Positions 17,105 through 24,757 of a stretch of 64,000 bases of DNA are shown in pieces. The notes beneath the pieces were generated by a model. It was not told the DNA's origin. It was given only the letters and a program-made list of their open reading frames with translations, and did no database searches. The position numbers and the translations under genes are program-made. Position 1 is the stretch's first letter. Each line of letters starts with the position of its first letter. The DNA comes from Eubacterium callanderi (GTDB lineage Bacteria; Bacillota; Clostridia; Eubacteriales; Eubacteriaceae), in NCBI RefSeq assembly GCF_900142645.1, contig NZ_FRBP01000005.1, positions 186,001-250,000 on the forward strand, read 5' to 3'.

Positions 17105-17875
17105 ATGGACAAGAAGAAAAAAAGATTGGCAAAAGGTCTCGTTGCTGCTGCGTTAGTAGGTGTTATCGCAGTTGGATCGACGTTAGCGTATCTAAGCGCA
17201 AACACCGGACAGAAGACGAATAAGTTTACGGGCGCAAAAATAGAGGGTTCTACAGAAGAAAATTTTACCCCTCCGGAGTCTTATTTACCCGGACAAAACA
17301 TTGAAAAACAGCCTTGGATTCAAATTAAAGCTGGCAGCGCAAAAGCTAATGTAGCAATCGTAGTGGATTATATTGGAGATGATGGAAATACAAAGCTGTC
17401 TCAAGAAGAGTTTAAGAGATATGCTGAAGTAAAGGATTGGAATTTAGGAGAAGAAGGTAGCGCCACTTGGAGAAAAGTTGCAGATTCTAAGGATGGAAAG
17501 AGCGAGTTGTATATTTATAATGAAGTTGTAGATGCCTCTACTTCCAAACAAGATGTCAGCACACAATTTTTATTTAATTCAGTCACAGTCAATCCAAATT
17601 TGAGAACTGTTACAGATGCGGACAAAGATACTACCCAAGTTTACAGCGGCAAAAATAAGACTGGTCTGACCGATTTTTCTAAGGTAACAGATACTATTGC
17701 CGGTACATATTATTATGACCAAAATAATAATGTTTTAATAAAAAATAATTTGCCGGAATTTACCATTGATGTCAGTGGTTTCGCTGTGCAGTCTGAAAAT
17801 TTAGGTGATTCAACAGCAAGTGCTGAATTGACTAAATTAGCTAATGAAGGAAGAACAGGGAATCAACAATTTTAG
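17105..17875 (+). CDS. SipW-dependent TasA/camelysin-like exported protein
   Basis: The 256-residue product follows GGAGG. The N-terminus KKKKRLAKGL and IAVGSTLAYLSANT form the SipW-type signal. Then come ESYLPGQNIEKQPWIQIKAG, a VAIVVDYIGDDG strand, a TQFLFNSVTVNP segment and FTIDVSGFAVQSENLG. It is the longest paralogue in the set, with an insertion between the TxFLF and FAVQ elements. It is followed after 39 bp by another paralogue, apparently on one transcript from site g. Confidence 0.82.
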   Translation: MDKKKKRLAKGLVAAALVGVIAVGSTLAYLSANTGQKTNKFTGAKIEGSTEENFTPPESYLPGQNIEKQPWIQIKAGSAKANVAIVVDYIGDDGNTKLSQEEFKRYAEVKDWNLGEEGSATWRKVADSKDGKSELYIYNEVVDASTSKQDVSTQFLFNSVTVNPNLRTVTDADKDTTQVYSGKNKTGLTDFSKVTDTIAGTYYYDQNNNVLIKNNLPEFTIDVSGFAVQSENLGDSTASAELTKLANEGRTGNQQF

Positions 17876-17914
17876 TATAATTAAACCATCTAAATTAACT
17901 TGAGGAGAATATCT

Positions 17915-18583
17915 ATGACAAAAAAGAAAAAAGGCGCGATATTAATCTCAGCGCTGGCACTCATTGCGGTGATTGTTATCGGGGGCACATTGGCCTACTT
18001 TACTGACCAGGATGATGCGAAGAATGTATTTACTTTAGGTAAAGTGCAAGGGGATTTGACAGAGGACACCAAAGACTATGAAGTTGATACTCCAGGTGGA
18101 GGAACGCATCCTGTAAAGCCAGGGACACTCACAGAGGATGGCATCAGCTATGACAAAATTGTACCAGGGGACTGGCTGAGTAAAGAACCAAGAGTAAGTC
18201 TGACTGGCGACTCTGAAGATGCGTATGTACGTGTAAGATTGTCAGTCCCGAACAGCACGAAATTAAATCAGGAACAGGTAGCAGAGCTTATCACAGCAAA
18301 ATGCCTGAACTTTGGTGAAAAATGGGTAGTTGGCGTAGACGGATATATCTATTATCAGGAAAAATTAACCAGAGATTCATCTGGCAAATCTCAGACAGAT
18401 CCGGTATTTACCATGGTTAAAATCCCAGAAGAATGGGGTAACAGTACAGCGGAAGCCAGCTTTGAAATCACAATTCAGGCGGATTTAGTTCAGGCTGAAA
18501 ATTTTGAAACTTCATTAGGACATAATGCGGCAGGACAGATTGACAGCTGGGGCGGTGTTACTATTGAAAAAGCAGCTCAGTAA
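17915..18583 (+). CDS. SipW-dependent TasA/camelysin-like exported protein
   Basis: ATG 17915 (SD GAGGAG, 7-bp spacing) is preferred over TTG 17900, giving 222 residues. The signal contains VIVIGGTLAYFTDQDDAKNV, close to the textbook SipW-cognate motif, followed by FTLGKVQGDLTED. The mature part has the PGDWLSKEPRVSLTG element, an AYVRVRLSVP strand and ASFEITIQADLVQAENFE. The two-Gly/Tyr-Phe motif makes it the most TasA-like member. Second gene of the site g operon, closed by the terminator at 18590. Confidence 0.86.
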   Translation: MTKKKKGAILISALALIAVIVIGGTLAYFTDQDDAKNVFTLGKVQGDLTEDTKDYEVDTPGGGTHPVKPGTLTEDGISYDKIVPGDWLSKEPRVSLTGDSEDAYVRVRLSVPNSTKLNQEQVAELITAKCLNFGEKWVVGVDGYIYYQEKLTRDSSGKSQTDPVFTMVKIPEEWGNSTAEASFEITIQADLVQAENFETSLGHNAAGQIDSWGGVTIEKAAQ

Positions 18584-18589
18584 GCATTG

Positions 18590-18616
18590 AAAGCGGTCTT
18601 CGGACCGCTTTTTTTA
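18590..18616 (+). terminator. Rho-independent terminator
   Basis: AAAGCGGTC and GACCGCTTT arms with a TTCG tetraloop, followed by T5. Confidence 0.95.
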
Positions 18617-18633
18617 AAAGAACCATTCCGCCA

Positions 18634-18666
18634 TGTTATCACTGTGTGACCAGACTTTGATAGAAT
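18634..18666 (+). promoter_or_regulatory. SARP-type direct-repeat promoter (site h)
   Basis: TGTTAT (18634-18639, degenerate) and TGTGAC (18645-18650) at 11 bp, 10 bp, TAGAAT (18661-18666). It serves the small gene at 18708. Confidence 0.62.
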
Positions 18667-18707
18667 AAAACTATGAGGATAGTGAGTAACATTGTGAAAG
18701 GTAAGTG

Positions 18708-18917
18708 ATGAGGATGGAAAAGATTATTAACGCAAGCAACCAGACTTTTGTCTTAGAGATTAAAAGCACACGAAACAACACCTGGCAAGGCACCATTCTA
18801 TGGGTGCAGACGCAGGAGAAGGTCGCGTTCCGAAGCGCGCTTGAAGCCATCAAAATTCTGGATTCTGCCCTGACGGATGAGGGTGCGGATGAAACCCCAA
18901 AGCTGCAGATTGTTTAA
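18708..18917 (+). CDS. Small protein with one copy of the ~45-residue unit of the 10668 gene
   Basis: The 69-residue soluble protein has ATG 18708 with SD AAAGG; GTG 18705 and ATG 18714 are alternatives. Residues ~12-55 (QTFVLEIKSTR..WQG...FRSALEAIKILDSAL) align with both segments of the 140-residue protein beside the regulator. No known family is recognised. It is read from a site with the same geometry as the fibre genes, at the far end of the region. Confidence 0.72.
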   Translation: MRMEKIINASNQTFVLEIKSTRNNTWQGTILWVQTQEKVAFRSALEAIKILDSALTDEGADETPKLQIV

Positions 18918-18929
18918 GGCAGTAACGAT

Positions 18930-18977
18930 AAAAAAACCCCGACTGTACCTTTATTGAGAAGGTACGGCCGGGGTTTT
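18930..18977. terminator. Bidirectional terminator
   Basis: A long hairpin (AAAACCCCG..GTACCTT and AAGGTAC..CGGGGTTTT) has A/T runs on both sides. It serves the small gene on the plus strand and degV on the minus strand. Confidence 0.92.
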
Positions 18978-18986
18978 TTCGTCCTG

Positions 18987-19823
18987 TCAATAAGCCACAA
19001 TCACACCGCCGTTGTCGGCGTAGACAGTACTCAGTCCGCCGGCTTCAAAGATGACCACATCCTTAAAGTTGCATTTTTCCTCAATGGCTTTTTTGAGGTT
19101 TTCAGCGGTTTCCTGAGCGTGCACGTGGGCGATGGCCAGGATTTTTTCGCTGGCGTCAGACACCTCGTCGGCAATAATTTCTACCAGACGGGAAAAAGCC
19201 TTCTTCTTACCGCGGACTTTTTCCTTCAGGGCGATTTCGCCTTCGCCGTTGTCAGTCATGATGGGCACCACCTTCAGCACCTTGCCCAAAAGGGCCATTG
19301 TGCCGCTGATACGGCCGTTTTTAGCCAGGTTATCCAGCGAGTTGAGTATAAACATGGTGCGCATATTTGTGATGAAATCCATGAGCTTAGACACGATTTC
19401 GCTCGTGGGAAGGTTCTCTTCCAGAAAGGACTGAAGCTTCATGAAAAGCAGATCTTCCCCGGCGGCAGCGCTTTCGGAATCCAGCACGTGTACCTGGCAG
19501 TCCGGATATTTTTCCTGGGCCATGACAGCCGCCATGACGGCGCTGTTATAAGAGCCGCTGAGCTTGGATGAGATGGTGATAATATAGTTAACGCGCTCCG
19601 GATCAATGGCGTCCAGGTATTCCTGGGGCGATGGGCAGGCGGTTGATACTTTGTTCTTGCTGAGCTTCATTTTATCGACCAGCAGCATGGTCGATAAATC
19701 CTGATCCACCAGCTCCTCGTCATCAATTCTGAGCTTAAAGGGGATTCGTTCAAGTGGCAGGTCTGCGGTAAAAATTTCCGGATTAAAATCCAGGCAGCTG
19801 TCCACAATAATTTTGTTTTCCAT
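18987..19823 (-). CDS. DegV-family fatty-acid-binding protein
   Basis: 278 residues, start ATG 19823 after GAGGAG. The family pattern is complete: DSCLDFNPE at the N-terminus, STACPSPQEYLDAI, ISSKLSGSYNSA, LDSESAAAGEDLL, the lid region LDNLAKNGRISG and a C-terminal H-x-H (AIAHVHAQETA). DegV/FakB proteins bind a fatty acid between two domains and can present it to FakA for phosphorylation. No fakA is nearby. It stands alone, sharing the bidirectional terminator with the matrix region. Confidence 0.92.
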   Translation of the reverse strand: MENKIIVDSCLDFNPEIFTADLPLERIPFKLRIDDEELVDQDLSTMLLVDKMKLSKNKVSTACPSPQEYLDAIDPERVNYIITISSKLSGSYNSAVMAAVMAQEKYPDCQVHVLDSESAAAGEDLLFMKLQSFLEENLPTSEIVSKLMDFITNMRTMFILNSLDNLAKNGRISGTMALLGKVLKVVPIMTDNGEGEIALKEKVRGKKKAFSRLVEIIADEVSDASEKILAIAHVHAQETAENLKKAIEEKCNFKDVVIFEAGGLSTVYADNGGVIVAY

Positions 19824-19909
19824 AGCACTCCTCGAAAAGTTTAGTAATCTCTACTTTAATTATATTACCCAAATCTTTATTTTGCAATAAGAAAAACCGC
19901 CATCCGCAC

Positions 19910-20806
19910 TTATTTCAAGGATAACGGCGCTTTTTCTTTTTTAAGCTCCAGCTTTGATAAAAGCACAGCGGCAAAGACCAGGCCGCAGCCCAGCGCCATG
20001 CGCGGCCCAAAAGGATCGTGCAGGAAAATGACGGAGACGATCAGGCCAAAAACGGACTCCAGTGAGATGAGCAGCGAGGCGTGGGTGGAGGTGGTGTACT
20101 GCTGGGCGATGTTCTGGATGAGAAAGGCCAGAGCAGTGTTAAAGACCACCAGATAGAGAATGCCAAAGGCGCTGGTGGCGCTGACGCCATCAAGGGGCGG
20201 CGCAAAAACAAGGGCGGCAAAAAGCGATAAACCACCCGCTGTCAGCATCTGGACCACCGTAAAGGACATCACATCCGTCTCCTTGACAAACAACCCTAAA
20301 AAGACGATCTGGAAGGAATAAACCACCGCGAAGATAAGAGTCAGGGCGTCGCCCAGATTCATGCTGAAGTCCGGCTTCAGACTGATGACCGCCACGCCTG
20401 CAAAGGTGAGCAATGCCGCGGCCACATCCAGCGCCCGGGGCTTTACCCGTGTCATCATCCAGGAGACAAAGGGCACCAGCACCACATAGGATGGAATGAG
20501 GAAAGCCTGGTTGGAGGCTGTGGTATGGTCGAGGCCGATGGTCTGGAAAACCATGCCTGTAAACATAAAGCTGCCGACCACCATGCCCATGAGCACCGTG
20601 CGCTTATCAAGCCGCCGGACACGCTTTAAAAAAAGGATCAGGAGTAGAACGCCTGATCCTAAAAACCGAAAGGTCATGACCCAGAGAGGTGTGATGGTCA
20701 CAAGCGCCGCCTTTGACGCGATAAAGCCCACGCCCCAGATAAGAGCGACGGTTATCAGTGCCAGGTCGGCAAGCAGGGTTTTGTTTTTAGTTTGTATATT
20801 TTTCAT
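19910..20806 (-). CDS. EamA/DMT-family transporter
   Basis: 298 residues with about ten hydrophobic helices in two EamA repeats (LALITVALIWGVGFIASKAA in the first; LIFAVVYSFQIVFLG and ASLLISLESVFGLIVSVIFL in the second). The family exports amino acids or other metabolites; the substrate cannot be told. The start ATG 20806 has only a weak ribosome site. It follows sufB by 42 bp and may be the last gene of that transcript. Confidence 0.9.
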   Translation of the reverse strand: MKNIQTKNKTLLADLALITVALIWGVGFIASKAALVTITPLWVMTFRFLGSGVLLLILFLKRVRRLDKRTVLMGMVVGSFMFTGMVFQTIGLDHTTASNQAFLIPSYVVLVPFVSWMMTRVKPRALDVAAALLTFAGVAVISLKPDFSMNLGDALTLIFAVVYSFQIVFLGLFVKETDVMSFTVVQMLTAGGLSLFAALVFAPPLDGVSATSAFGILYLVVFNTALAFLIQNIAQQYTTSTHASLLISLESVFGLIVSVIFLHDPFGPRMALGCGLVFAAVLLSKLELKKEKAPLSLK

Positions 20807-20848
20807 CTTTAGAAATAAAACTAAGTTGAAGGTGGAAGGGCTCCGCCC

Positions 20849-21784
20849 TTACTTCAGGAATCCTTCAATAATGTGCTGTTCAGCCTCGTGCTCAGTCAGG
20901 CCGAGGGTACGGAGCTTGATGATCTGGTCGCCGGCGATTTTGCCGATGGCAGCTTCGTGGATCAGCTCGGCCTCGAGGTCGTTGGCGGTAATTTCCGGAA
21001 TCGCGGAGACAACGCCTTCGTCCATGATGATGGCGTCACACTCAGAGTGGCCCGCGCATTGGTTGTTGCCGTTGATCTTGGACAGAAAAAGCTGGCGGGA
21101 GCGGTCACGGGCGACAGAACGGGAGCTTAAGGTACAGCTGGAGCCCGCGCCGTCCATATCCACCTCAAAGGCGGTTTCGGCGTACTGGTCACCGTGTGTC
21201 ATGAGCTTTTCCTTGATGACAAGCTTGGCGCCCTCGCCCAGCTTGGCCGCGGATTTACGCTTGGTGGAGTCCACGCCCTTAATCTGGGTGGTATTCATTT
21301 CCATATAGCTGCCGGCTTCCTGCTCGATGTAGGTTTCCGGGTTGATGACCCGCTTGCCGGTGCCTTCGCCAACACCGATGTGTTTTTCGATGTACAGCAC
21401 CTTTGAGCCCGGCTTCAGAAAGAAGCGGTGGATGCCGTTGTGCTCGGAGCCGTCACAGCCGTCGGTGGATACCCCGCAGCCTGCCACGATGGTCACGTCA
21501 GCGTCCTCACCGATATAGAAATCATTGTAAACCAGGTCGTGCACACCGCTGCAGGTCACCAGGGCAGGGATAAAAACCTTGTCGTTTTTGGTGCCTGGCT
21601 GCACGATGATGTCAATGCCGGAGCCGTCCTCCTTGCTCACAATCTGGATATTATCCGTGGAGTTGCGGCCAGCGCACTGGCTGTCCTCGCGGATATTAAA
21701 AGCAACGCCCTCAGGCTTGCCGTCAATGTCGGCAACGTCCTTCAGCAGCTCTCTTGCGACGTCATTCATTGGTATTTCGTTCAT
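20849..21784 (-). CDS. sufB: SufB/SufD-family Fe-S scaffold (two-gene SUF type)
   Basis: 311 residues, start ATG 21784 with SD GGAGG. The beta-helix core is recognisable (LVYNDFYIGEDADVTIVAGC, SEHNGIHRFFLKPGSKV, GHSECDAIIMDEG). It includes the late GHSECD and ELIHEAAIGKI segment typical of SufB. It is much shorter than the ~465-residue SufB of full SUF systems. With SufC alone upstream (1-bp gap) it matches the minimal SufBC (SMS) arrangement. The complex would assemble Fe-S clusters in the cytoplasm. No SufS, SufU or SufD is in the window. Confidence 0.9.
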   Translation of the reverse strand: MNEIPMNDVARELLKDVADIDGKPEGVAFNIREDSQCAGRNSTDNIQIVSKEDGSGIDIIVQPGTKNDKVFIPALVTCSGVHDLVYNDFYIGEDADVTIVAGCGVSTDGCDGSEHNGIHRFFLKPGSKVLYIEKHIGVGEGTGKRVINPETYIEQEAGSYMEMNTTQIKGVDSTKRKSAAKLGEGAKLVIKEKLMTHGDQYAETAFEVDMDGAGSSCTLSSRSVARDRSRQLFLSKINGNNQCAGHSECDAIIMDEGVVSAIPEITANDLEAELIHEAAIGKIAGDQIIKLRTLGLTEHEAEQHIIEGFLK

Positions 21785-21785
21785 A

Positions 21786-22508
21786 TTATTCCTCCATTCT
21801 GGGACAGAAATCCACTTTGTCTGTACCGTTTAAAAGTCTTGGCAGGATGTCTTCTCTGGCCCCCTGGCTGATGATCTTGCCGTTTGCCAGCACGATGATC
21901 TCATCGGCAATGTTTAAGATACGCTCCTGATGGGAGATAATCATGATAGAGCCGTTAATTTTTTCATACATTTTCTGGAAAACAGCGATCAGGTTTTTGA
22001 AGCTCCAGAGGTCAATGCCGGCTTCTGGCTCGTCAAAGATGGACAGCTTGGTGCCGCGGGCAAGGATGGTCGCGATTTCGATACGCTTGATCTCACCGCC
22101 GGACAGGCTGTCGTTGAGCTCGCGGTCGATATAGTCTCTGGCGCAGAGGCCCACTTCGGATAAATACTGGCAGGCTTCCACCTGGTTAAGCGGTGAGCCG
22201 GCAGCCAGCGAGATAAGGTCGTGGACGGTAATCCCCTTGAAGCGGACAGGCTGCTGGAAGGCAAAGCTGATACCCAGCTTGGCGCGTTCAGTGATGTCGA
22301 GACCTGTGATGTCCTGGCCGTCGAACAGGATCTGCCCCGACGTCGGGGTGAGAATACCGGAGATAATCCGGGCAAGGGTGGATTTACCCCCGCCGTTGGG
22401 GCCGGTAATGACAACGAATTTACCAGAGTCAATCTTGAGACTGACATCCTTGAGGATGCCCTTTTTTTCATCCTCCACTTCAAAGCAGATATTTTTTAAT
22501 TCTAGCAT
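21786..22508 (-). CDS. sufC: SufC ABC-type ATPase for Fe-S cluster assembly
   Basis: 240 residues, start ATG 22508 after AAGGAG. The Walker A is GPNGGGKST, the signature is LSGGEIKR, the Walker B is LSIFDEPEAGID and the switch His is in IISHQER. The GFAFQQP-like Q-loop (SFAFQQPVRFKGI) is typical of SufC. It energises the SufB scaffold encoded immediately downstream. The upstream HAD gene ends 3 bp before it, so the three are probably one transcript. Confidence 0.95.
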   Translation of the reverse strand: MLELKNICFEVEDEKKGILKDVSLKIDSGKFVVITGPNGGGKSTLARIISGILTPTSGQILFDGQDITGLDITERAKLGISFAFQQPVRFKGITVHDLISLAAGSPLNQVEACQYLSEVGLCARDYIDRELNDSLSGGEIKRIEIATILARGTKLSIFDEPEAGIDLWSFKNLIAVFQKMYEKINGSIMIISHQERILNIADEIIVLANGKIISQGAREDILPRLLNGTDKVDFCPRMEE

Positions 22509-22511
22509 TTA

Positions 22512-23207
22512 TTACTCCTTCACAGACCGCTCTAACAGCGAACGGTCAAACTCATGATAATTTGAAATCACCGCGTTCACGCCAGGCACCTGCATGAAAT
22601 AATCATGACGCTCCGGCGCCGCGATGGCAATAATATGGCCGATACCGGCCGCATGGGCAGACTGGATACCGGAAAGGCCGTCCTCCACCACAATACACGC
22701 CTCAGGACAGACACCCAGCTTTTCAGCCGCCAGACGGTAAATATCCGGGGAGGGCTTTCCCGGAAAGGTGTGGTTGTCAAAAACGGTGGTGTCAAAATCG
22801 AACCATTTGCCAAGGGCAAAGGTTTTAAAAAAGAACGCCATGTTGGCAAGCTCTGAGCTGCTGGCAATGGTGTGGGGGATCTGCGAGGCGCAGATCCAGT
22901 CAAGAAGCTCCGGGGCGCCGCTTACCAGATGGAGGTTTTCTGTATCCTCCAGGCAAAGCTCCCGGTAAAGCGCTTCTTTATCATCACCAAAGGCGGTGAT
23001 TTCCTCTGCTGTCAGCTCCCGGTCCTTTAAAATGGCCGGAATGATGGTGGCGTTGGTCTGACCGTAAAAGCCGTGCATTTCCTCAGGCGTAATGTGCCGC
23101 CCGCACTGCTCCAGCGTAAAACGGTCAAAAGCCGCGTCGTGCTTGTCCGAGTCGAAAAACAGCGTGCCGTTAAAGTCAAAAATGATGGCCTTAAATGTCT
23201 TTTGCAT
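22512..23207 (-). CDS. HAD-superfamily phosphatase/phosphomutase-like hydrolase
   Basis: 231 residues, start ATG 23207 after AAAGG. Motif I is FDFNGTLFFDSD, motif II is TIASSSELA, a Lys lies in FPGKPSPDIY and motif III is CIVVEDGLSGIQSAHAAG. The order and alpha-helical cap match the beta-phosphoglucomutase-like subgroup. Motif I has Asn where most members carry the second Asp (general acid), so its chemistry may differ. The substrate is unknown. It heads the HAD-sufC-sufB transcript. Confidence 0.88.
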   Translation of the reverse strand: MQKTFKAIIFDFNGTLFFDSDKHDAAFDRFTLEQCGRHITPEEMHGFYGQTNATIIPAILKDRELTAEEITAFGDDKEALYRELCLEDTENLHLVSGAPELLDWICASQIPHTIASSSELANMAFFFKTFALGKWFDFDTTVFDNHTFPGKPSPDIYRLAAEKLGVCPEACIVVEDGLSGIQSAHAAGIGHIIAIAAPERHDYFMQVPGVNAVISNYHEFDRSLLERSVKE

Positions 23208-23274
23208 GTGTAACCTTTCTGCTTACTGTTATTATATTAAATGATTCTTAAAATAGAATTATAATTTTTTATAT

Positions 23275-24576
23275 TTACAGAGGACAGTCCTGATCCAGGG
23301 ACTTGTGGGTAAAGCTGCGTTTTCCGTCCGCAAAGTCGCTCACAATATCCCCGTGTCCGATGAGCTTGTATTTATAGCTCAGCAGGCCGTCAAGGCCCAC
23401 CGGGCCTCTGGCGTGCAGCTTGGAGGTGCTGATGCCCACCTCCGCCCCGAAGCCGTAGCGGAAGCCGTCGGCAAAGCGGCTGGAGCAGTTGACGTAGACG
23501 CCCGCGGAATCCACCAGAGTGGTGAATTTCTTCGCGTGATCCTCATCCTCCGTCACGATGACATCGGTGTGGCCGGAGCCATAGGTGTTGATATGGTCAA
23601 TGGCGTCCTCCAGGCTGTCGACAACCTTAATAGAAAGGATATAATCCAGGTATTCGGTGGACCAGTCGTCATCAGTGGCGGGCTCGACGTCGATCACGGC
23701 GCGTACCCGGTCGTCGCCCTTCAGGTGTACCTGCTTTTGGTCCATTCCGGCTTTCAGTCTGGGTAAAAACTCCCCGGCGATGTCCTTGTGCACCAGCAGG
23801 GTTTCGATGGTGTTGCAGGCCGAAACGTATTGGGTTTTAGCGTCCACCGCGATGCTTACCGCCTTGTCCGGATCGGCGGAGGCGTCGACATAGGCGTGGC
23901 AGATTCCGTCGGAGTGGCCCATGACTGGAATATTGGAGTGGTCCATGATGTATTTCACAAAGCTGTTGGACCCGCGCGGGATGATAAGGTCGATATAATC
24001 GTCCAGGGCCAGCATGGCATTGACGTCCTCGCGGCTCTCAAGATTCTGAATCCAGCCGTCTGGAATGCCAACAGAGGCAGTGGCCTCCGAAATGACCTTG
24101 CACAGCAGGCGGTTGGTCTCGAGGGCTTCACGTCCGCCCTTTAAGAGCACCGCATTGCCGCTTTTCAGGCACAGGGTGGAGATTTGGACAAAAGCGTCGG
24201 GGCGGGATTCAAAGATGATGCCAATCACACCGATGGGGCAGGTTATCTTGTAAAGTTCCAGGCCCGTGTCCAGCTCGGTCGCCATGCGGGTAGCGCCCAG
24301 GGGGTCCTCAAGCTCGATGAGGCTGTGGATGCCGTCGATCACGTCGTCAATTTTATGATCGTCAAAGGTCAGGCGGCCCAGCAGCGGCGCTGCCAGGTTT
24401 TCGGCTGCGCTGCGCTCATAATCGGCCTGGTTGGCGGCGATCAGCGCCGCACGGTTTTTTTCCAGCGCGTCTGCAATGGCCGTAAGGGCCGCGCTGCGCG
24501 TCTGTGTATCCGTGGCGGACAGCTGAATGCCCGCCTTTTTAGCTGTTTTTCCTCGTTCTAACATAGTGGTGGTCAT
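23275..24576 (-). CDS. proA: Glutamate-5-semialdehyde dehydrogenase (gamma-glutamyl phosphate reductase)
   Basis: 433 residues, start ATG 24576 with SD GGGAG. It is an aldehyde-dehydrogenase fold with family segments CPIGVIGIIFESRPDA, LKGGREALETN, IPRGSNSFVKYI, TQYVSACNTIETLLVH (active-site Cys) and GTEVGIST-like FGAEVGISTSKLHARGP. It reduces gamma-glutamyl phosphate with NADPH in proline synthesis. proB is not adjacent. A MITE-like element lies directly upstream. Confidence 0.96.
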   Translation of the reverse strand: MTTTMLERGKTAKKAGIQLSATDTQTRSAALTAIADALEKNRAALIAANQADYERSAAENLAAPLLGRLTFDDHKIDDVIDGIHSLIELEDPLGATRMATELDTGLELYKITCPIGVIGIIFESRPDAFVQISTLCLKSGNAVLLKGGREALETNRLLCKVISEATASVGIPDGWIQNLESREDVNAMLALDDYIDLIIPRGSNSFVKYIMDHSNIPVMGHSDGICHAYVDASADPDKAVSIAVDAKTQYVSACNTIETLLVHKDIAGEFLPRLKAGMDQKQVHLKGDDRVRAVIDVEPATDDDWSTEYLDYILSIKVVDSLEDAIDHINTYGSGHTDVIVTEDEDHAKKFTTLVDSAGVYVNCSSRFADGFRYGFGAEVGISTSKLHARGPVGLDGLLSYKYKLIGHGDIVSDFADGKRSFTHKSLDQDCPL

Positions 24577-24597
24577 GGTTAACTCCCTTCTTAAATG

Positions 24598-24748
24598 AAT
24601 GGAGAATTGAAAATGGAGAATGGAGAATTATCGGAACAAAATGCCGCGCATTTTGAATGAAATGGCGGCCGCAGGCCGCTGTCTCAATCGCTTTTTCGAC
24701 AGAAAAAGTGTTCATCAATTCTCAATTCTCAATTCTGCACTCTCCATT
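24598..24748. mobile_element. MITE-like element, full copy with inverted termini
   Basis: About 151 bp between rlmH and proA. The left end (AATGGAGAATTGA, with nearby GGAGAAT repeats) is mirrored by the right end (TCAATTCTCAATTCT..TCTCCATT). The centre holds CGGCC..AGGCCG palindromes and no coding frame. A related truncated copy occurs inverted at 58298-58408, matching over the central ~55 bp. Confidence 0.7.
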
Positions 24749-24757
24749 GTACTGATA

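Noticed and set aside
2215-18666. CRP/Fnr-type sites for the TGTGAC motifs
   Set aside because: CRP/Fnr sites are inverted repeats (TGTGA-N6-TCACA); these are direct repeats with 11-bp period at a fixed distance from -10.
20496-21308. Plus-strand frame spanning the EamA and sufB genes
   Set aside because: It crosses two well-supported minus-strand genes and has no family features.
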